Part shown: one piece after another, positions 7,060-15,223 of the stretch
How the letters are laid out: each line of letters begins with the position of its first letter
Numbering within the stretch: position 1 is the stretch's first letter
Assembly (NCBI GenBank): GCA_040768665.1
Contig: JAXGMN010000108.1
Location: 1-17,489, forward strand
Source: JABWBD01 sp040768665
GTDB lineage: Bacteria; Planctomycetota; Planctomycetia; Pirellulales; Thermoguttaceae
Direction: 5' to 3'
Length of the DNA stretch: 17,489 nt
Position numbers and translations under genes: made by a program
The notes under the pieces: generated by a model
Seen by the model: only the letters and a program-made list of their open reading frames with translations
What the model was told of the DNA's origin: nothing
Databases searched by the model: none

Positions 7060-8787
7060 TCAGCCGGTGCGACAGTGGGGCGGGCTGCGGCCCCGGTCTG
7101 GCCCGGATTCCGTCGCGGCCAATTGCTCCCGGTAGTTCCAGGGCATCCAGTTGCCGGGAGCAGTCCGCACGCGCTGATGATTCCGTTGCAACTCGGTCAG
7201 GTAGTCGACCGGCGAGGCGCCCGACGAGTAACAGGTATGAATGAGGCTCATGTAGAGATCGCCCACATCGGCACCTCGCTGTGTCTTGTAGAACAGCGAA
7301 TTCTTCCGGTGCCGAATGGCCATCTTCAAAGCCCGTTCGCACACGTTGTTGTCCAACGGGGCGCCGGGCACGCGCAGGAAGAGCGTCAATGCCTTCCAGT
7401 GGTTCACCATGTAGGAGATCGCTCCTCCCAAGGAGGAATTCGGCTCGACGCGCTTTTCGTCCAACTGCGCCTTCAGCCAGCCGTGCAGTTGTTCCATCAC
7501 GGGACCGCTTTGTTGTTGATGCAATCTCAGTCGCTCATCGGCCGGCAGTTGTTGCTTCTTGGCCTCGGCATCGGTCTTGTAAACCTTCTTCAAGCACTCC
7601 AGCACGTACCGGACCTCGGCCGGAAAATATTCGACCACGTCGACGAAGTTCCGACGTCCATGGGCCAAGCAGTTGGCCAGCAGTACGCGCAGATCTTTGG
7701 GCATGTTGCGACTCAAGGCGTCGCACATATGGATCGGCGGCGGCAATTCCTGCAAGCGAGCTTCCAGAAGCGAGCGGAGGTTTTCTCCCGCATGATGCGG
7801 ACCGGTAAAGAACAGGATAATGTCGGGCCGCCCTTCCGCCACGGACACAATGCCCGTGGTGAAAACACCTCGCCGCTTGGGATCCTCTTCCAAGAGAGGC
7901 TCTTGGCGTTTGATCTTCTCCGTCAGTTCCAACACCTGCATGCCGGTGTCGTCGTTGTGCACGAGGTCGCCCTGCGCCGCCAGGCCGAACAGATGTTGAT
8001 ACGCGTCTCGCGGACCCTGTTCCGCGGCGTCCCGGACCAGTTCCCACTGAACGGACGCAGGCAAAGGGACGCCCGCTGCCTGCTGGAACCGTTGCAGGCG
8101 ATTGCCAGGCATCCCTTCCCCATAACGCAGCGTCGCGACGACCGCCGGCACGCTCGGATCACACTTCTGGGTCCCTGCTTCCTCGGGCAACTCGGCTGTG
8201 AAGACGGCGCCACAATCGCCGCACCGTAGCCGCTCAAGCTGAAAGACTTTGCCGGTCACCGGAGCCTGGCCTTTCAAACGCACCACCGGCGACCAACGCG
8301 GCTGACGGTACACTGTTCCGTGGATGCAAAGCGGACAGCCGTCGCCCGGATGCAGCGATTCGTGGGTCACCACCACTTGCGCGCAGCCCGTGTAAGCGCT
8401 CGCGGGAATTCGGCCATGGCCTGGCCGGCGGCGGCGCCCAGCACTCTCCTCACGCGAGCAGTCGCTGCCGCGGCCTGGGTTCTCGGTCGTCGACGGAGTT
8501 TCCCCAGGGCAGGCGGATGGGTCTTCTGCATTCCCGCTCGAAGTGTCCTCGCCTTGGCCGGAGGATACAACGCTCGATGTCCGTTCCGTCGAAGCTCCGA
8601 ACAGCATCTTCTGGAGCCGACGGATACTGAGCTTCTTCTCGCGGAGCAGTCCCAACAGGCAAGCGTACCAGCCCAGCAGCAGACGAAAAGGCTCGGCCAT
8701 CTCCGCGCCCAAGGCGGCTTCGATCTGGTCCAGCTTGGACTCCAGATCCGCTTCATCCAACTCGATGACTTCCGGATTCGACTTCAC
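7060..8787 (-). CDS. tnpC: IS66 transposase TnpC (DDE type)
   Basis: 575 residues with a GTG start. It catalyses transposition of the surrounding element. Residues about 10-70 resemble the IS66 N-terminal helical region (LDEADLESKL, KMLFGASTER). A zinc-binding region has C151, C154, C189 and C192. The DDE core shows Asp279/Asp280 in HNDDTG, Asp356 in MCDALSRN and Glu484 in NNVCERALK, followed by the IS66 C-terminal region (LIHTCYSSGASPVDYL). The length is normal for full-length TnpC and there is no frameshift, so the protein is probably active. It is the last gene of the element's operon, 160 bases after the DruA-like gene. Confidence 0.95.
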   Translation of the reverse strand: MKSNPEVIELDEADLESKLDQIEAALGAEMAEPFRLLLGWYACLLGLLREKKLSIRRLQKMLFGASTERTSSVVSSGQGEDTSSGNAEDPSACPGETPSTTENPGRGSDCSREESAGRRRRPGHGRIPASAYTGCAQVVVTHESLHPGDGCPLCIHGTVYRQPRWSPVVRLKGQAPVTGKVFQLERLRCGDCGAVFTAELPEEAGTQKCDPSVPAVVATLRYGEGMPGNRLQRFQQAAGVPLPASVQWELVRDAAEQGPRDAYQHLFGLAAQGDLVHNDDTGMQVLELTEKIKRQEPLLEEDPKRRGVFTTGIVSVAEGRPDIILFFTGPHHAGENLRSLLEARLQELPPPIHMCDALSRNMPKDLRVLLANCLAHGRRNFVDVVEYFPAEVRYVLECLKKVYKTDAEAKKQQLPADERLRLHQQQSGPVMEQLHGWLKAQLDEKRVEPNSSLGGAISYMVNHWKALTLFLRVPGAPLDNNVCERALKMAIRHRKNSLFYKTQRGADVGDLYMSLIHTCYSSGASPVDYLTELQRNHQRVRTAPGNWMPWNYREQLAATESGPDRGRSPPHCRTG

Positions 8788-8947
8788 GTCACTTGGTTAG
8801 GTAGCTTGCTTGCGTGACAGTGTTTCACTCATCGGCATCGGGCATTTCAGCTCTGCGCCTCGCTCTGGACCGTCCTCGCCGTTGGATCGGCCGGTTCTGG
8901 CGCCATCGGTAAGCTCCGGGAGCTCTTCCTGCCCATGGGAAAAGTGC

Positions 8948-9841
8948 TCACGAGCGGTCCCTCGAAGGCTCTTGACACAACCACTGGCGAAACTGCCGGC
9001 ACAGCGGATAGCCCAGCACTTCCTTGATCGGTCGGTTGGGCCGATGTGTCTGGTCCGCCTTGCCCCGCCCCGTCGTGTAGCCCAACGAGATCCAGTTCGC
9101 CGCCCGGTAGCACGTGCCCCGGAATCGCGTCGGATCGATGAAGGTCTCCAAAAAGTAGACCGGATGTCCATACACTTGTTCCCAGTCCTGCGGCAGTCGC
9201 TTTGCCATACGGCCGAGGATATGCGAGGCCAGATGAGGAACCCGAACCCACGGCAGAATGAGGAAGCGGGGGTTGTAGGCGATGCCCTGGAGGTTCCTTC
9301 GGCGGACCTCGGCCGACCAGCCGAGAAAGCGATCCCGACAGCCCAGGTGACGCGGCGGCGAAGACCAGGCCAGGCAGGCAACCGGCCGGCCCGCGGCAAA
9401 CACCAGGTACTTCAACTGTTCGCCCACCGGCTGCGTGTAACCCAGATAGTGGTACTCTTCGATCAAGCTGTTGAACAACCGCTCCTGGCCGGTCCGTCGA
9501 ACCTGCTGGAAAACCAGCGGACCGATCGTGCGGAGCGAGCGCTCCAGCGGTGTCCGATCGACGTTGGCCGCGGGCGGCCGGGATCGGATCGCCAGAGGAT
9601 TGGGAGGAGCATGCTGCTTGGCGGGCAACTCGATGTGGCCCGCACGATGCAAAGCCAACATCAAGCTCCGGCACAGCATGTCACGCGGTTGGCCGTTGGC
9701 TTGAACCCAGTTCCAAGCCTCACAAAGCTTCTGGGATAAGGCCCGCCGGCTCAGCGACGGATGCGCGGCGATGAGCTGCCGGATGAACGCCACTTCGGCA
9801 TCCGTCACCACGCGACCACGGTACTTGAGGACTGCGCTCAT
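8948..9841 (-). CDS. DUF4338 / DruA-like protein carried by the IS66 element
   Basis: 297 residues from the ATG at 9841; an upstream TTG at 9877 would add 12 residues. The start YRGRVVTDAEVAFIRQLI, the middle EEYHYLGYTQPVGEQLKYL, and the core NPRFLILPWVRVPHLASHIL with FLETFIDPTRFRGTCYRAANW are recognisable signatures of the DUF4338 family, whose best-known member is DruA of the Druantia anti-phage system. No other Druantia gene (DruB-DruE helicase set) is nearby. The gene sits between tnpB and tnpC inside the target-duplicated element, so here it is a transposon component: an accessory transposition factor or a passenger. Conserved Tyr, Asp and Arg residues could mark an active site, but the activity is not established from the sequence. 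Confidence 0.85.
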   Translation of the reverse strand: MSAVLKYRGRVVTDAEVAFIRQLIAAHPSLSRRALSQKLCEAWNWVQANGQPRDMLCRSLMLALHRAGHIELPAKQHAPPNPLAIRSRPPAANVDRTPLERSLRTIGPLVFQQVRRTGQERLFNSLIEEYHYLGYTQPVGEQLKYLVFAAGRPVACLAWSSPPRHLGCRDRFLGWSAEVRRRNLQGIAYNPRFLILPWVRVPHLASHILGRMAKRLPQDWEQVYGHPVYFLETFIDPTRFRGTCYRAANWISLGYTTGRGKADQTHRPNRPIKEVLGYPLCRQFRQWLCQEPSRDRS

Positions 9842-9898
9842 GGCCCGTACTGTAGCACGAGCGGGCGTGGAACGCAAGAGGCACGCCGGGCGTTTTTT

Positions 9899-10261
9899 TC
9901 AGATTCCCGGACTCACCGATCGCCACACGGGCGCCGCTTGGTCTGCCGTGGGGTTCCCGGCGGCCAGCAGGACCTGCAGTTGGTGCGCTGCCAGCGTCTG
10001 AGCCGGCTGGCTGGCGTCGCTTGGCCACCAGCGAAAACGCCCGCTGGACAGCCGCTTGTGGCATAACCAGAACCCTTGCCCGTCATAGACAAGGATCTTG
10101 ACCGCCGTGGCTTTGCGGTTGCGGAACACAAACATCCAGCCGCAGAACGGATCCTGCTGGAGCGTCTGTTTGCAGAGGCGAGCCAAACCATCGATTCCTC
10201 GGCGGAAATCCGCGGGCTCAATCGCTACCAGGACGCGCATCTGAGGTGTGATCTGGATCAC
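9899..10261 (-). CDS. tnpB: IS66 accessory protein TnpB
   Basis: 120 residues. The GTG start at 10261 lies three bases after the tnpA stop; an internal ATG at 10240 is possible. It matches the IS66 Orf2 family: RVLVAIEPADFRRGIDGLA, FVFRNRKATAVKILVYDGQGFWL and the basic patch KRLSSGRFRWWP. The usual length is about 115 residues. TnpB is required together with TnpA for efficient transposition in several IS66 elements, but its biochemical role is not settled. It is not related to the RNA-guided TnpB of IS200/IS605. Confidence 0.93.
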   Translation of the reverse strand: MIQITPQMRVLVAIEPADFRRGIDGLARLCKQTLQQDPFCGWMFVFRNRKATAVKILVYDGQGFWLCHKRLSSGRFRWWPSDASQPAQTLAAHQLQVLLAAGNPTADQAAPVWRSVSPGI

Positions 10262-10264
10262 GGC

Positions 10265-10672
10265 TCATCTTTCCCAGAAGCTCCGGCTCAGCCCGATCAG
10301 GTCAGGCGCCGCGACTCCCTTCAGGTGAACTCGCATCTTGGCCCCGCCAGCATCTTCCCACTGCAGGACGCATTCGCCCAGGCCGATCGACGCGGGAGGA
10401 ACCAATTCCACGAATGCCGCCCCAACACCGTTGCCGGGACCGGCGAGGGATGGGGGCGATTGTTCCTCAAGGCGTCTCTTGAGTGCGTAGTAATTCACTC
10501 GCAGCGTCTTGCTGGTCTGGTGAATCCCATGAATCCGAGCCATCTTCACCGCCAGCCTCCAGAGCGAATCCGGAATCCGCGAGCGTACCGGACGCGTCTG
10601 ACGCCAACGTTCGAACCGCCGCCTCACGCCCTCCAATTGCGCCGGACGCCCGTCTCTCTTCCTGGTGCCCAT
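10265..10672 (-). CDS. tnpA: IS66 accessory protein TnpA
   Basis: 135 residues. The start at 10672 is supported by GGAGG seven bases upstream; a TTG at 10708 also lies in frame but lacks a comparable site. The N-terminal half (RRFERWRQTRPVRSRIPDSLWRLAV with KTLRVNYYALKRRLE) resembles a helix-turn-helix DNA-binding region as in IS66 Orf1 proteins. The C-terminal half ends in FVEL, CVLQWEDAGGAKMRVHLKG and the LSRSFW motif seen in planctomycete IS66 Orf1 proteins. It is first in the element's operon and is immediately followed by tnpB. Confidence 0.88.
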   Translation of the reverse strand: MGTRKRDGRPAQLEGVRRRFERWRQTRPVRSRIPDSLWRLAVKMARIHGIHQTSKTLRVNYYALKRRLEEQSPPSLAGPGNGVGAAFVELVPPASIGLGECVLQWEDAGGAKMRVHLKGVAAPDLIGLSRSFWER

Positions 10673-10679
10673 CGGCTGT

Positions 10680-10684
10680 CCTCC
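10680..10684 (-). promoter_or_regulatory. Ribosome binding site of tnpA
   Basis: GGAGG on the minus strand lies seven bases before the ATG at 10672. It decides this start over the upstream TTG. Confidence 0.75.
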
Positions 10685-10757
10685 ACAGAATCCTGCCCTG
10701 ACAGCCAACTCTACCCGATGCCTCCGAATCTTTCATGCACACTTGCCGAAAGGACAC

Positions 10758-11186
10758 CGCCGTTCGGCATCGTTTTTTTCATGGCCGGGGAGACTTTTGG
10801 CGTGCTGATCTGTTTTGCGCCAGTAGGACGTTGAGCTTTGGCCATTGAGTGAATTCCTCTTTGCGTCTCTCGACTGCTGCCGTTGCTGTGCGGAACCCCA
10901 CACTCTTGTTTTTCAGGCATTTTCTCGGCTTCTCCATTGGCCGCAAATGCGTAACGAAACTTCACTTGGCTCAAAGCCGGTGTGCGAACCCATGACGATC
11001 TCTTGGCGACCCCTATTTTCGGCCACCTTGCCACTGAAAGTACTGCTTTTCTATTTACTGCCGCTTCAGTTTCTGTTCTATTGACGGTGTATTGGTTAGC
11101 CGCCGGAGAAGCGGTTCCAAACCGGCCAGTGGAACAACCATGCACGTGTGACCAGTATCGACGCGTAAACTTCTGACCAGGCTAAA
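10758..11186. other. Right flank of the IS66 element, no clear gene
   Basis: These 429 bases run from the right target duplication to the protease gene. A minus-strand open frame (11145 down into the element) would start its most gene-like part at an ATG near 10842 (MAKAQRPTGAKQ), with AAGAGG upstream. In the empty site, this frame stays open and in register into 6614-6803. I recognise no family and regard it as weak. A 64-codon plus-strand frame (10982-11176) contains one hydrophobic stretch but has no support. I see no strong promoter for the protease gene. Confidence 0.4.
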
Positions 11187-14100
11187 ATGAGAGACATTTT
11201 CCTGCGCAGCTATGCAAGAACGGTCATATCCTGCGCCAATTCAGAAGGGAGGTCGCCATTCTTCCGGCACGGTTGGAAGGGCGCGACGCGTTCAGGCCAG
11301 GAGCCACGCTGCCGCCGGCTTGCTGTGGAAGGCCTTGAGAGCCGCATGATGCTCTCTTTCGCCGGCACAGTCCTCCACGATTTCCAGGCGGAACCACTCC
11401 GGGTAGACGATGCTGCGGATACTATTCGGCAGACCGCGCTGTTTCAGTTTTCTTTCGACCCGGCGTCTGACAGCGATCCGCCGCTTGATGCATCCGGCTG
11501 GAACGTGGGAGAGTCGGTCACGCTTTGGTACGACCCCGCCGCGCCCGTTGTGCCGATGGACACCGCGACTCTGTTGCTGCCACCAGCAACGCACATCACG
11601 CGCGTCGAGATCAGCTATTCTGACGAAGGTTGGGTGCTTGACCCCACCCTTGTGCCGATCGCGCCGGTGCCAGCAAACCTGTCGACGGACCGCATCTCGG
11701 TCGAAGTAGACGGATGGACGACCGAGAGGTTTGAACGATGGCAGTCGTTCGGCTATTTGACGTACATTTCTGCAGGTCATCGGCTGGGAACCGTCTGGGC
11801 ATCGCCCGTGGCCTATGATGCCGCACAGCAGAAACTCGTCTATCACGACAGTGCTCTGCTGACTATTACCGTTGAGCAAGTTCCTTGGCCCGACGACGAT
11901 AGTGTTTCACCGCGTGCTACCAGCAGCGAGGACATCGCCGAGGTGGTAGTCAACCCGAAAATGTTGGCCACCTATTCGAGCGGGTCGCTGTTATCGGAGC
12001 CTCAATCGCTACGCTTGCCATCCCTGGGCAGTTACGAATATGTAATCGTTACCGGGAGTGCGCTTGCGAGCAGCTTCCAGTCCCTACTAAACCATAAGAT
12101 CGGCCGGGGATTGACCGGGCAGATGGTTACCACCGAATACATCGGGGCAAACTACAGCGGTACCGAAACCGGCGACCTGGCGGACAAAATCCGGCAATTC
12201 GTCCGCGACGCGCACGAAAACTGGGGGACGCGATGGGTGCTGCTTGGAGGAGACACCGAGATCATCCCGCACCGGGGAGTCCGCGTGTCTTATAGCACGT
12301 ATCAGGACAACGCGCTTCCAACAGACCTGTACTACGCATGCTTGGACGGACCTTGGAACAGCAATGGGGACTCCCTTTGGGGAGAATTGATGGACGGCGC
12401 GGGTGGCCAAGATATCGATTTAGCGCCGGACGTCCACGTGGGCCGCGCCCCGGTCAGCAACACCGCTGAGGCCGCCAACTTTGTTGCCAAGGCGCTTCTC
12501 TACGAGTCGACTCGCCACCCCAACTTCAAATCGGCCCTCTGGCTGGGCGAAAAGATCGACGATACTCCGACGTGGGGAAGCACCTCCGGGATTGATATCC
12601 GCAACGACAGCATGCCGTCGGACTGGACGATCGTGGAATACTACGATGCGCCTGGGTACACGTGGAGCAAGACCTCTCTAATCAATGAAATCAACTCGGG
12701 GGTAACAACTCCGCACCTGATTAATTCACTGGGACATTCCGCGGCGACCATCGATTCACGCCTGCAATCGGCAGATGTCCGCGCCCTGGTAAATTCAGCT
12801 CCTTATTTCCTGTATTCCCAAGGCTGCAACGCCGGCGCTTTCGATAACAATCTCTCAATCGCCGAGGAGCACGTGGTCAACCCCTATGGCGCCTTCGGAG
12901 TCGTCATGAATTCTCGGCTCGGATGGTATGCTTCCGGAACCTCGCTCGCCTACAGCCATTACTACGCCAAGGAATTCTGGGATGCTGCCTTCAACGAGGG
13001 CAAGGTGAGTTTGGCGGATGCCAATGACGATTCGAAAATGGACAACCTTTTCCGCGTGGGTGACCCGACGGGGATCTATCGCTGGATTCATTTCACACTC
13101 AATCTGCTCGGCGATCCTGAAACACCGCTTCAGATCGGCCACTTGGGAGAGATACATGGCAGTGTTTGGGGTGACAGCGACGGCGACGGAACGCACGACG
13201 CCGGAGAGCCAGGATTGGCCGGCAGATCTCTATTCCTCGACATCAATGGCAATGGCCTCCACGAAGAGGCCACCACAACCATGTTCACTCAGAACACGCC
13301 GCTCGCCACGGTGCAAAACTCAACGGTGAGTTCCTCGCTGGCGGTTACTGGCCTGAATGGGCTCATCTCCGACGTGAACGTTGTGCTGAGCATCAGCCAC
13401 ACCTACGCGGCGGATCTCGACGTCGTCCTGATCAGTCCTCGAGGTACGCAGGTCCGATTGTTCAATCGTGTAGGCGGATCGGGCGACCATTTCACCGACA
13501 CGCTTCTCGATGATGAAGCGTCAACGTACATCGGAAGCGGCAGTGCACCGTTTGCAGGCGCCTACCGGCCCAAGAAGATTCTCGCATCCTTCGACGGCGA
13601 AGACCCCAATGGTACGTGGATCCTGCAGATAACCGATTCGTTGAGCAGCAATACCGGGACACTGAACAACTGGAAACTCGAGTTCGTCACGGAGGAGCCG
13701 CTCGCCGTGACCGACGCGATGGGCAACTACACGTTTGGAGCTCTGCCCGCGTCGACGTATGAGGTCCGTCATCTGATCGAGTCGGGGGAGCAGCACACCA
13801 ATCCGACAAGCGGATCGCAGGCGGTGGCAGTCGCGGATGGCCAGATTGCTACAGATGTCGACTTTGGATTGCTCACGGGCAGTTCCCAGGTCGTCGGACG
13901 CCACATCTTCTACAACCGCTCCGCGTTCGATGGAAACGACGCGGGCCCCAGCGAGCAAGACGACGGCGCCATCCCTTCCGCCGCCGAAAAACAGGCCCTC
14001 CTGCCGGGCGAAACGGCCACGTTTGCCAACTACACGAGCTACTGGCGCGGCATCAACGGGATCATGGTCGACATCGAGAATCTGCCCCTGCCCTCGTCGC

Positions 14101-15029
14101 TGACCGCAGCCGACTTCCTCTTCCGCGTCGGCAACAGCGGCGACCTGGCGACCTGGGCCGACGCACCTCCGCCGGCGAGCGTGACCGTTCGACAAGGTGC
14201 AGGCACGGGCGGCTCCCATCGCGTCACACTGATCTGGCCGGACAACCAGATCGAGAAACAGTGGCTCCAGGTAACCGTCCTCGATACGGCCCACACGGGA
14301 CTCGCCGCGGGCACGACGGACGTGTTCTACTTCGGCAACGCGATCGGCGAGGCGGGCGATTCGCTGAACGATGCCAAGGTGAATGCAACCGATGAGATCG
14401 CCGCACGCAACAACCCCGCGCTTCTGGGCCACGCCACGATCGACAACCGATACGACTTCAATCGCGACTCGAAGGTCGATGCCACCGATCAGATCATCGC
14501 CCGCAACAACCAGACCTTCGTGGCCAACGCGCTCAAGCTGATCGCCGTCCCCGCGCCGGCGCCTCTCGGGGAAAGCCTGGCGAGTGGGCTCGCTTGGGAG
14601 ACAGCTTCAGCCGCGCCGGAGTCGGCGAGCGAAACCACCCTTGCCGGAGAACCGCTGGAGCTCTTGGAGCCGCCCCTCGAATCGACCAATGCGGCCGAAC
14701 CGGAGCCGGCGCCGACGCTGGTCGACCGGCCACCGGCAACCAGGGGCGCCGCCAGTGCATCGGCTTCGTCGGCAGCGCGTGCAGCCGCTGTTCCGAATGC
14801 CGCCGGCTCACGCGAAGCACTGCCCGAGAAAGCGGACCAGCGCCGCCAAACACGGCTGCTTGAGTCGGCGGCCATCATCCCGGCACGCCCGACAGCGCCC
14901 GAGCTTGGGCAACTCGCGCTCTGGATGGCCGCCGAGGAAAGCGAGGGTCGCATCTCGCGGTCAAAACTCCGGAAGCGCGAAGTCGAAGCCGTCGATGCGT
15001 ATTATTCGATGCTTGCTTCGAACCTGTAA
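11187..15029 (+). CDS. Gingipain-like C25 cysteine protease with P domain, SdrD-B domain and dockerin
   Basis: 1280 residues. The N-terminus is basic and carries GLESRMMLS (49-57), a LEPR-XLL-like export motif. Residues about 58-280 resemble a propeptide. The peptidase C25 domain (about 284-655) opens with YEYVIVTGSAL and has WVLLGGDTEIIPHRG; the likely catalytic dyad is His517 (SLGHSA) and Cys547 (YSQGCNAG), spaced about as in gingipains. An SdrD-B/Cna-B-like domain starts near 658 (GSVWGDSDGDGTHDAGEPG). It is interrupted by a proprotein-convertase P domain (about 695-835: SHTYAADLDVVLISPRG, DPNGTWILQITD) and resumes at TDAMGNYTFGALP. The GRHIFYN domain follows (902-1045), then the dockerin with calcium loops D1058-D1069 and D1090-D1101, a Pro/Ala/Ser-rich linker and the conserved tail (about 1234-1280). 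It is predicted to be an exported protease held at or near the surface through its dockerin. The ATG has only a weak ribosome binding site. Confidence 0.92.
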   Translation: MRDIFLRSYARTVISCANSEGRSPFFRHGWKGATRSGQEPRCRRLAVEGLESRMMLSFAGTVLHDFQAEPLRVDDAADTIRQTALFQFSFDPASDSDPPLDASGWNVGESVTLWYDPAAPVVPMDTATLLLPPATHITRVEISYSDEGWVLDPTLVPIAPVPANLSTDRISVEVDGWTTERFERWQSFGYLTYISAGHRLGTVWASPVAYDAAQQKLVYHDSALLTITVEQVPWPDDDSVSPRATSSEDIAEVVVNPKMLATYSSGSLLSEPQSLRLPSLGSYEYVIVTGSALASSFQSLLNHKIGRGLTGQMVTTEYIGANYSGTETGDLADKIRQFVRDAHENWGTRWVLLGGDTEIIPHRGVRVSYSTYQDNALPTDLYYACLDGPWNSNGDSLWGELMDGAGGQDIDLAPDVHVGRAPVSNTAEAANFVAKALLYESTRHPNFKSALWLGEKIDDTPTWGSTSGIDIRNDSMPSDWTIVEYYDAPGYTWSKTSLINEINSGVTTPHLINSLGHSAATIDSRLQSADVRALVNSAPYFLYSQGCNAGAFDNNLSIAEEHVVNPYGAFGVVMNSRLGWYASGTSLAYSHYYAKEFWDAAFNEGKVSLADANDDSKMDNLFRVGDPTGIYRWIHFTLNLLGDPETPLQIGHLGEIHGSVWGDSDGDGTHDAGEPGLAGRSLFLDINGNGLHEEATTTMFTQNTPLATVQNSTVSSSLAVTGLNGLISDVNVVLSISHTYAADLDVVLISPRGTQVRLFNRVGGSGDHFTDTLLDDEASTYIGSGSAPFAGAYRPKKILASFDGEDPNGTWILQITDSLSSNTGTLNNWKLEFVTEEPLAVTDAMGNYTFGALPASTYEVRHLIESGEQHTNPTSGSQAVAVADGQIATDVDFGLLTGSSQVVGRHIFYNRSAFDGNDAGPSEQDDGAIPSAAEKQALLPGETATFANYTSYWRGINGIMVDIENLPLPSSLTAADFLFRVGNSGDLATWADAPPPASVTVRQGAGTGGSHRVTLIWPDNQIEKQWLQVTVLDTAHTGLAAGTTDVFYFGNAIGEAGDSLNDAKVNATDEIAARNNPALLGHATIDNRYDFNRDSKVDATDQIIARNNQTFVANALKLIAVPAPAPLGESLASGLAWETASAAPESASETTLAGEPLELLEPPLESTNAAEPEPAPTLVDRPPATRGAASASASSAARAAAVPNAAGSREALPEKADQRRQTRLLESAAIIPARPTAPELGQLALWMAAEESEGRISRSKLRKREVEAVDAYYSMLASNL

Positions 15030-15039
15030 TCGCCCCAAT

Positions 15040-15117
15040 CGACCCGGCGTCGGTGGGGAGATGTTTGGCAACTATAGACCGCCATCCTGTTGGCTGTTCC
15101 GTGATTTCGCTTTCGCG
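15040..15117 (+). repeat. Intergenic repeat 'GATGTTTGGCAACTA', copy A
   Basis: The block beginning CGACCCGGCGTCGGTGGGGA, then GATGTTTGGCAACTATAGACC and further on GTTCCGTGATTTCGC, matches copy B at 17146-17216. Its first part also matches the minus-strand copy C ending near 17280. It starts 11 bases after the protease stop codon. Unlike copies B and C, it has no facing inverted partner. Confidence 0.75.
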
Positions 15118-15223
15118 GCTCGTGGTCAGGACCGGAATTGTCGAGCCAACGCCTGCCGCTCGGTGCCCGTCCCCTTTTCAACGGGCCATCAGGTTCGTCC
15201 GCCCGGCAAAGGCGAACCCCGAC

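Larger units (their letters stand above)
6804..10757 (-). mobile_element. Complete IS66-family insertion sequence, 3,954 bp, with 8-bp target duplication
   Basis: The left end (6804-6825, beginning GTGTACTTTCGGC) and the right end (10736-10757, whose reverse complement begins GTGTCCTTTCGGC) are 22-bp inverted repeats matching at 19 positions. CGCCGTTC flanks both sides directly (6796-6803 and 10758-10765). An 8-bp duplication is the IS66-family size, although these ends begin GTGT rather than the usual GTAA. Gene order on the minus strand is tnpA, tnpB, a DUF4338/DruA-like gene, tnpC, all apparently intact. I see no further gene in 6826-7059, a GC-rich subterminal region. The clean duplication indicates insertion as one unit. 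Confidence 0.93.

Noticed and set aside
6955..8229. Plus-strand frame of 424 codons opposite tnpC
   Set aside because: tnpC on the other strand has complete DDE and zinc motifs; this frame is its shadow.
8797..9399. Minus-strand frame of 200 codons overlapping the DruA-like gene
   Set aside because: Out-of-frame shadow of DUF4338 coding sequence, with no domain of its own.
8948..9841. A complete Druantia anti-phage system
   Set aside because: Only a DruA-like gene is present, inside an IS66 element. No helicase or other Druantia gene is in the window.
10982..11176. 64-codon plus-strand frame with one hydrophobic stretch
   Set aside because: GTG start, no ribosome binding site and no recognisable family; it lies in the leader of the protease gene.
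13521..14432. Minus-strand frame of 303 codons opposite the protease gene
   Set aside because: Antisense shadow; the plus strand encodes the P domain, GRHIFYN domain and dockerin there.
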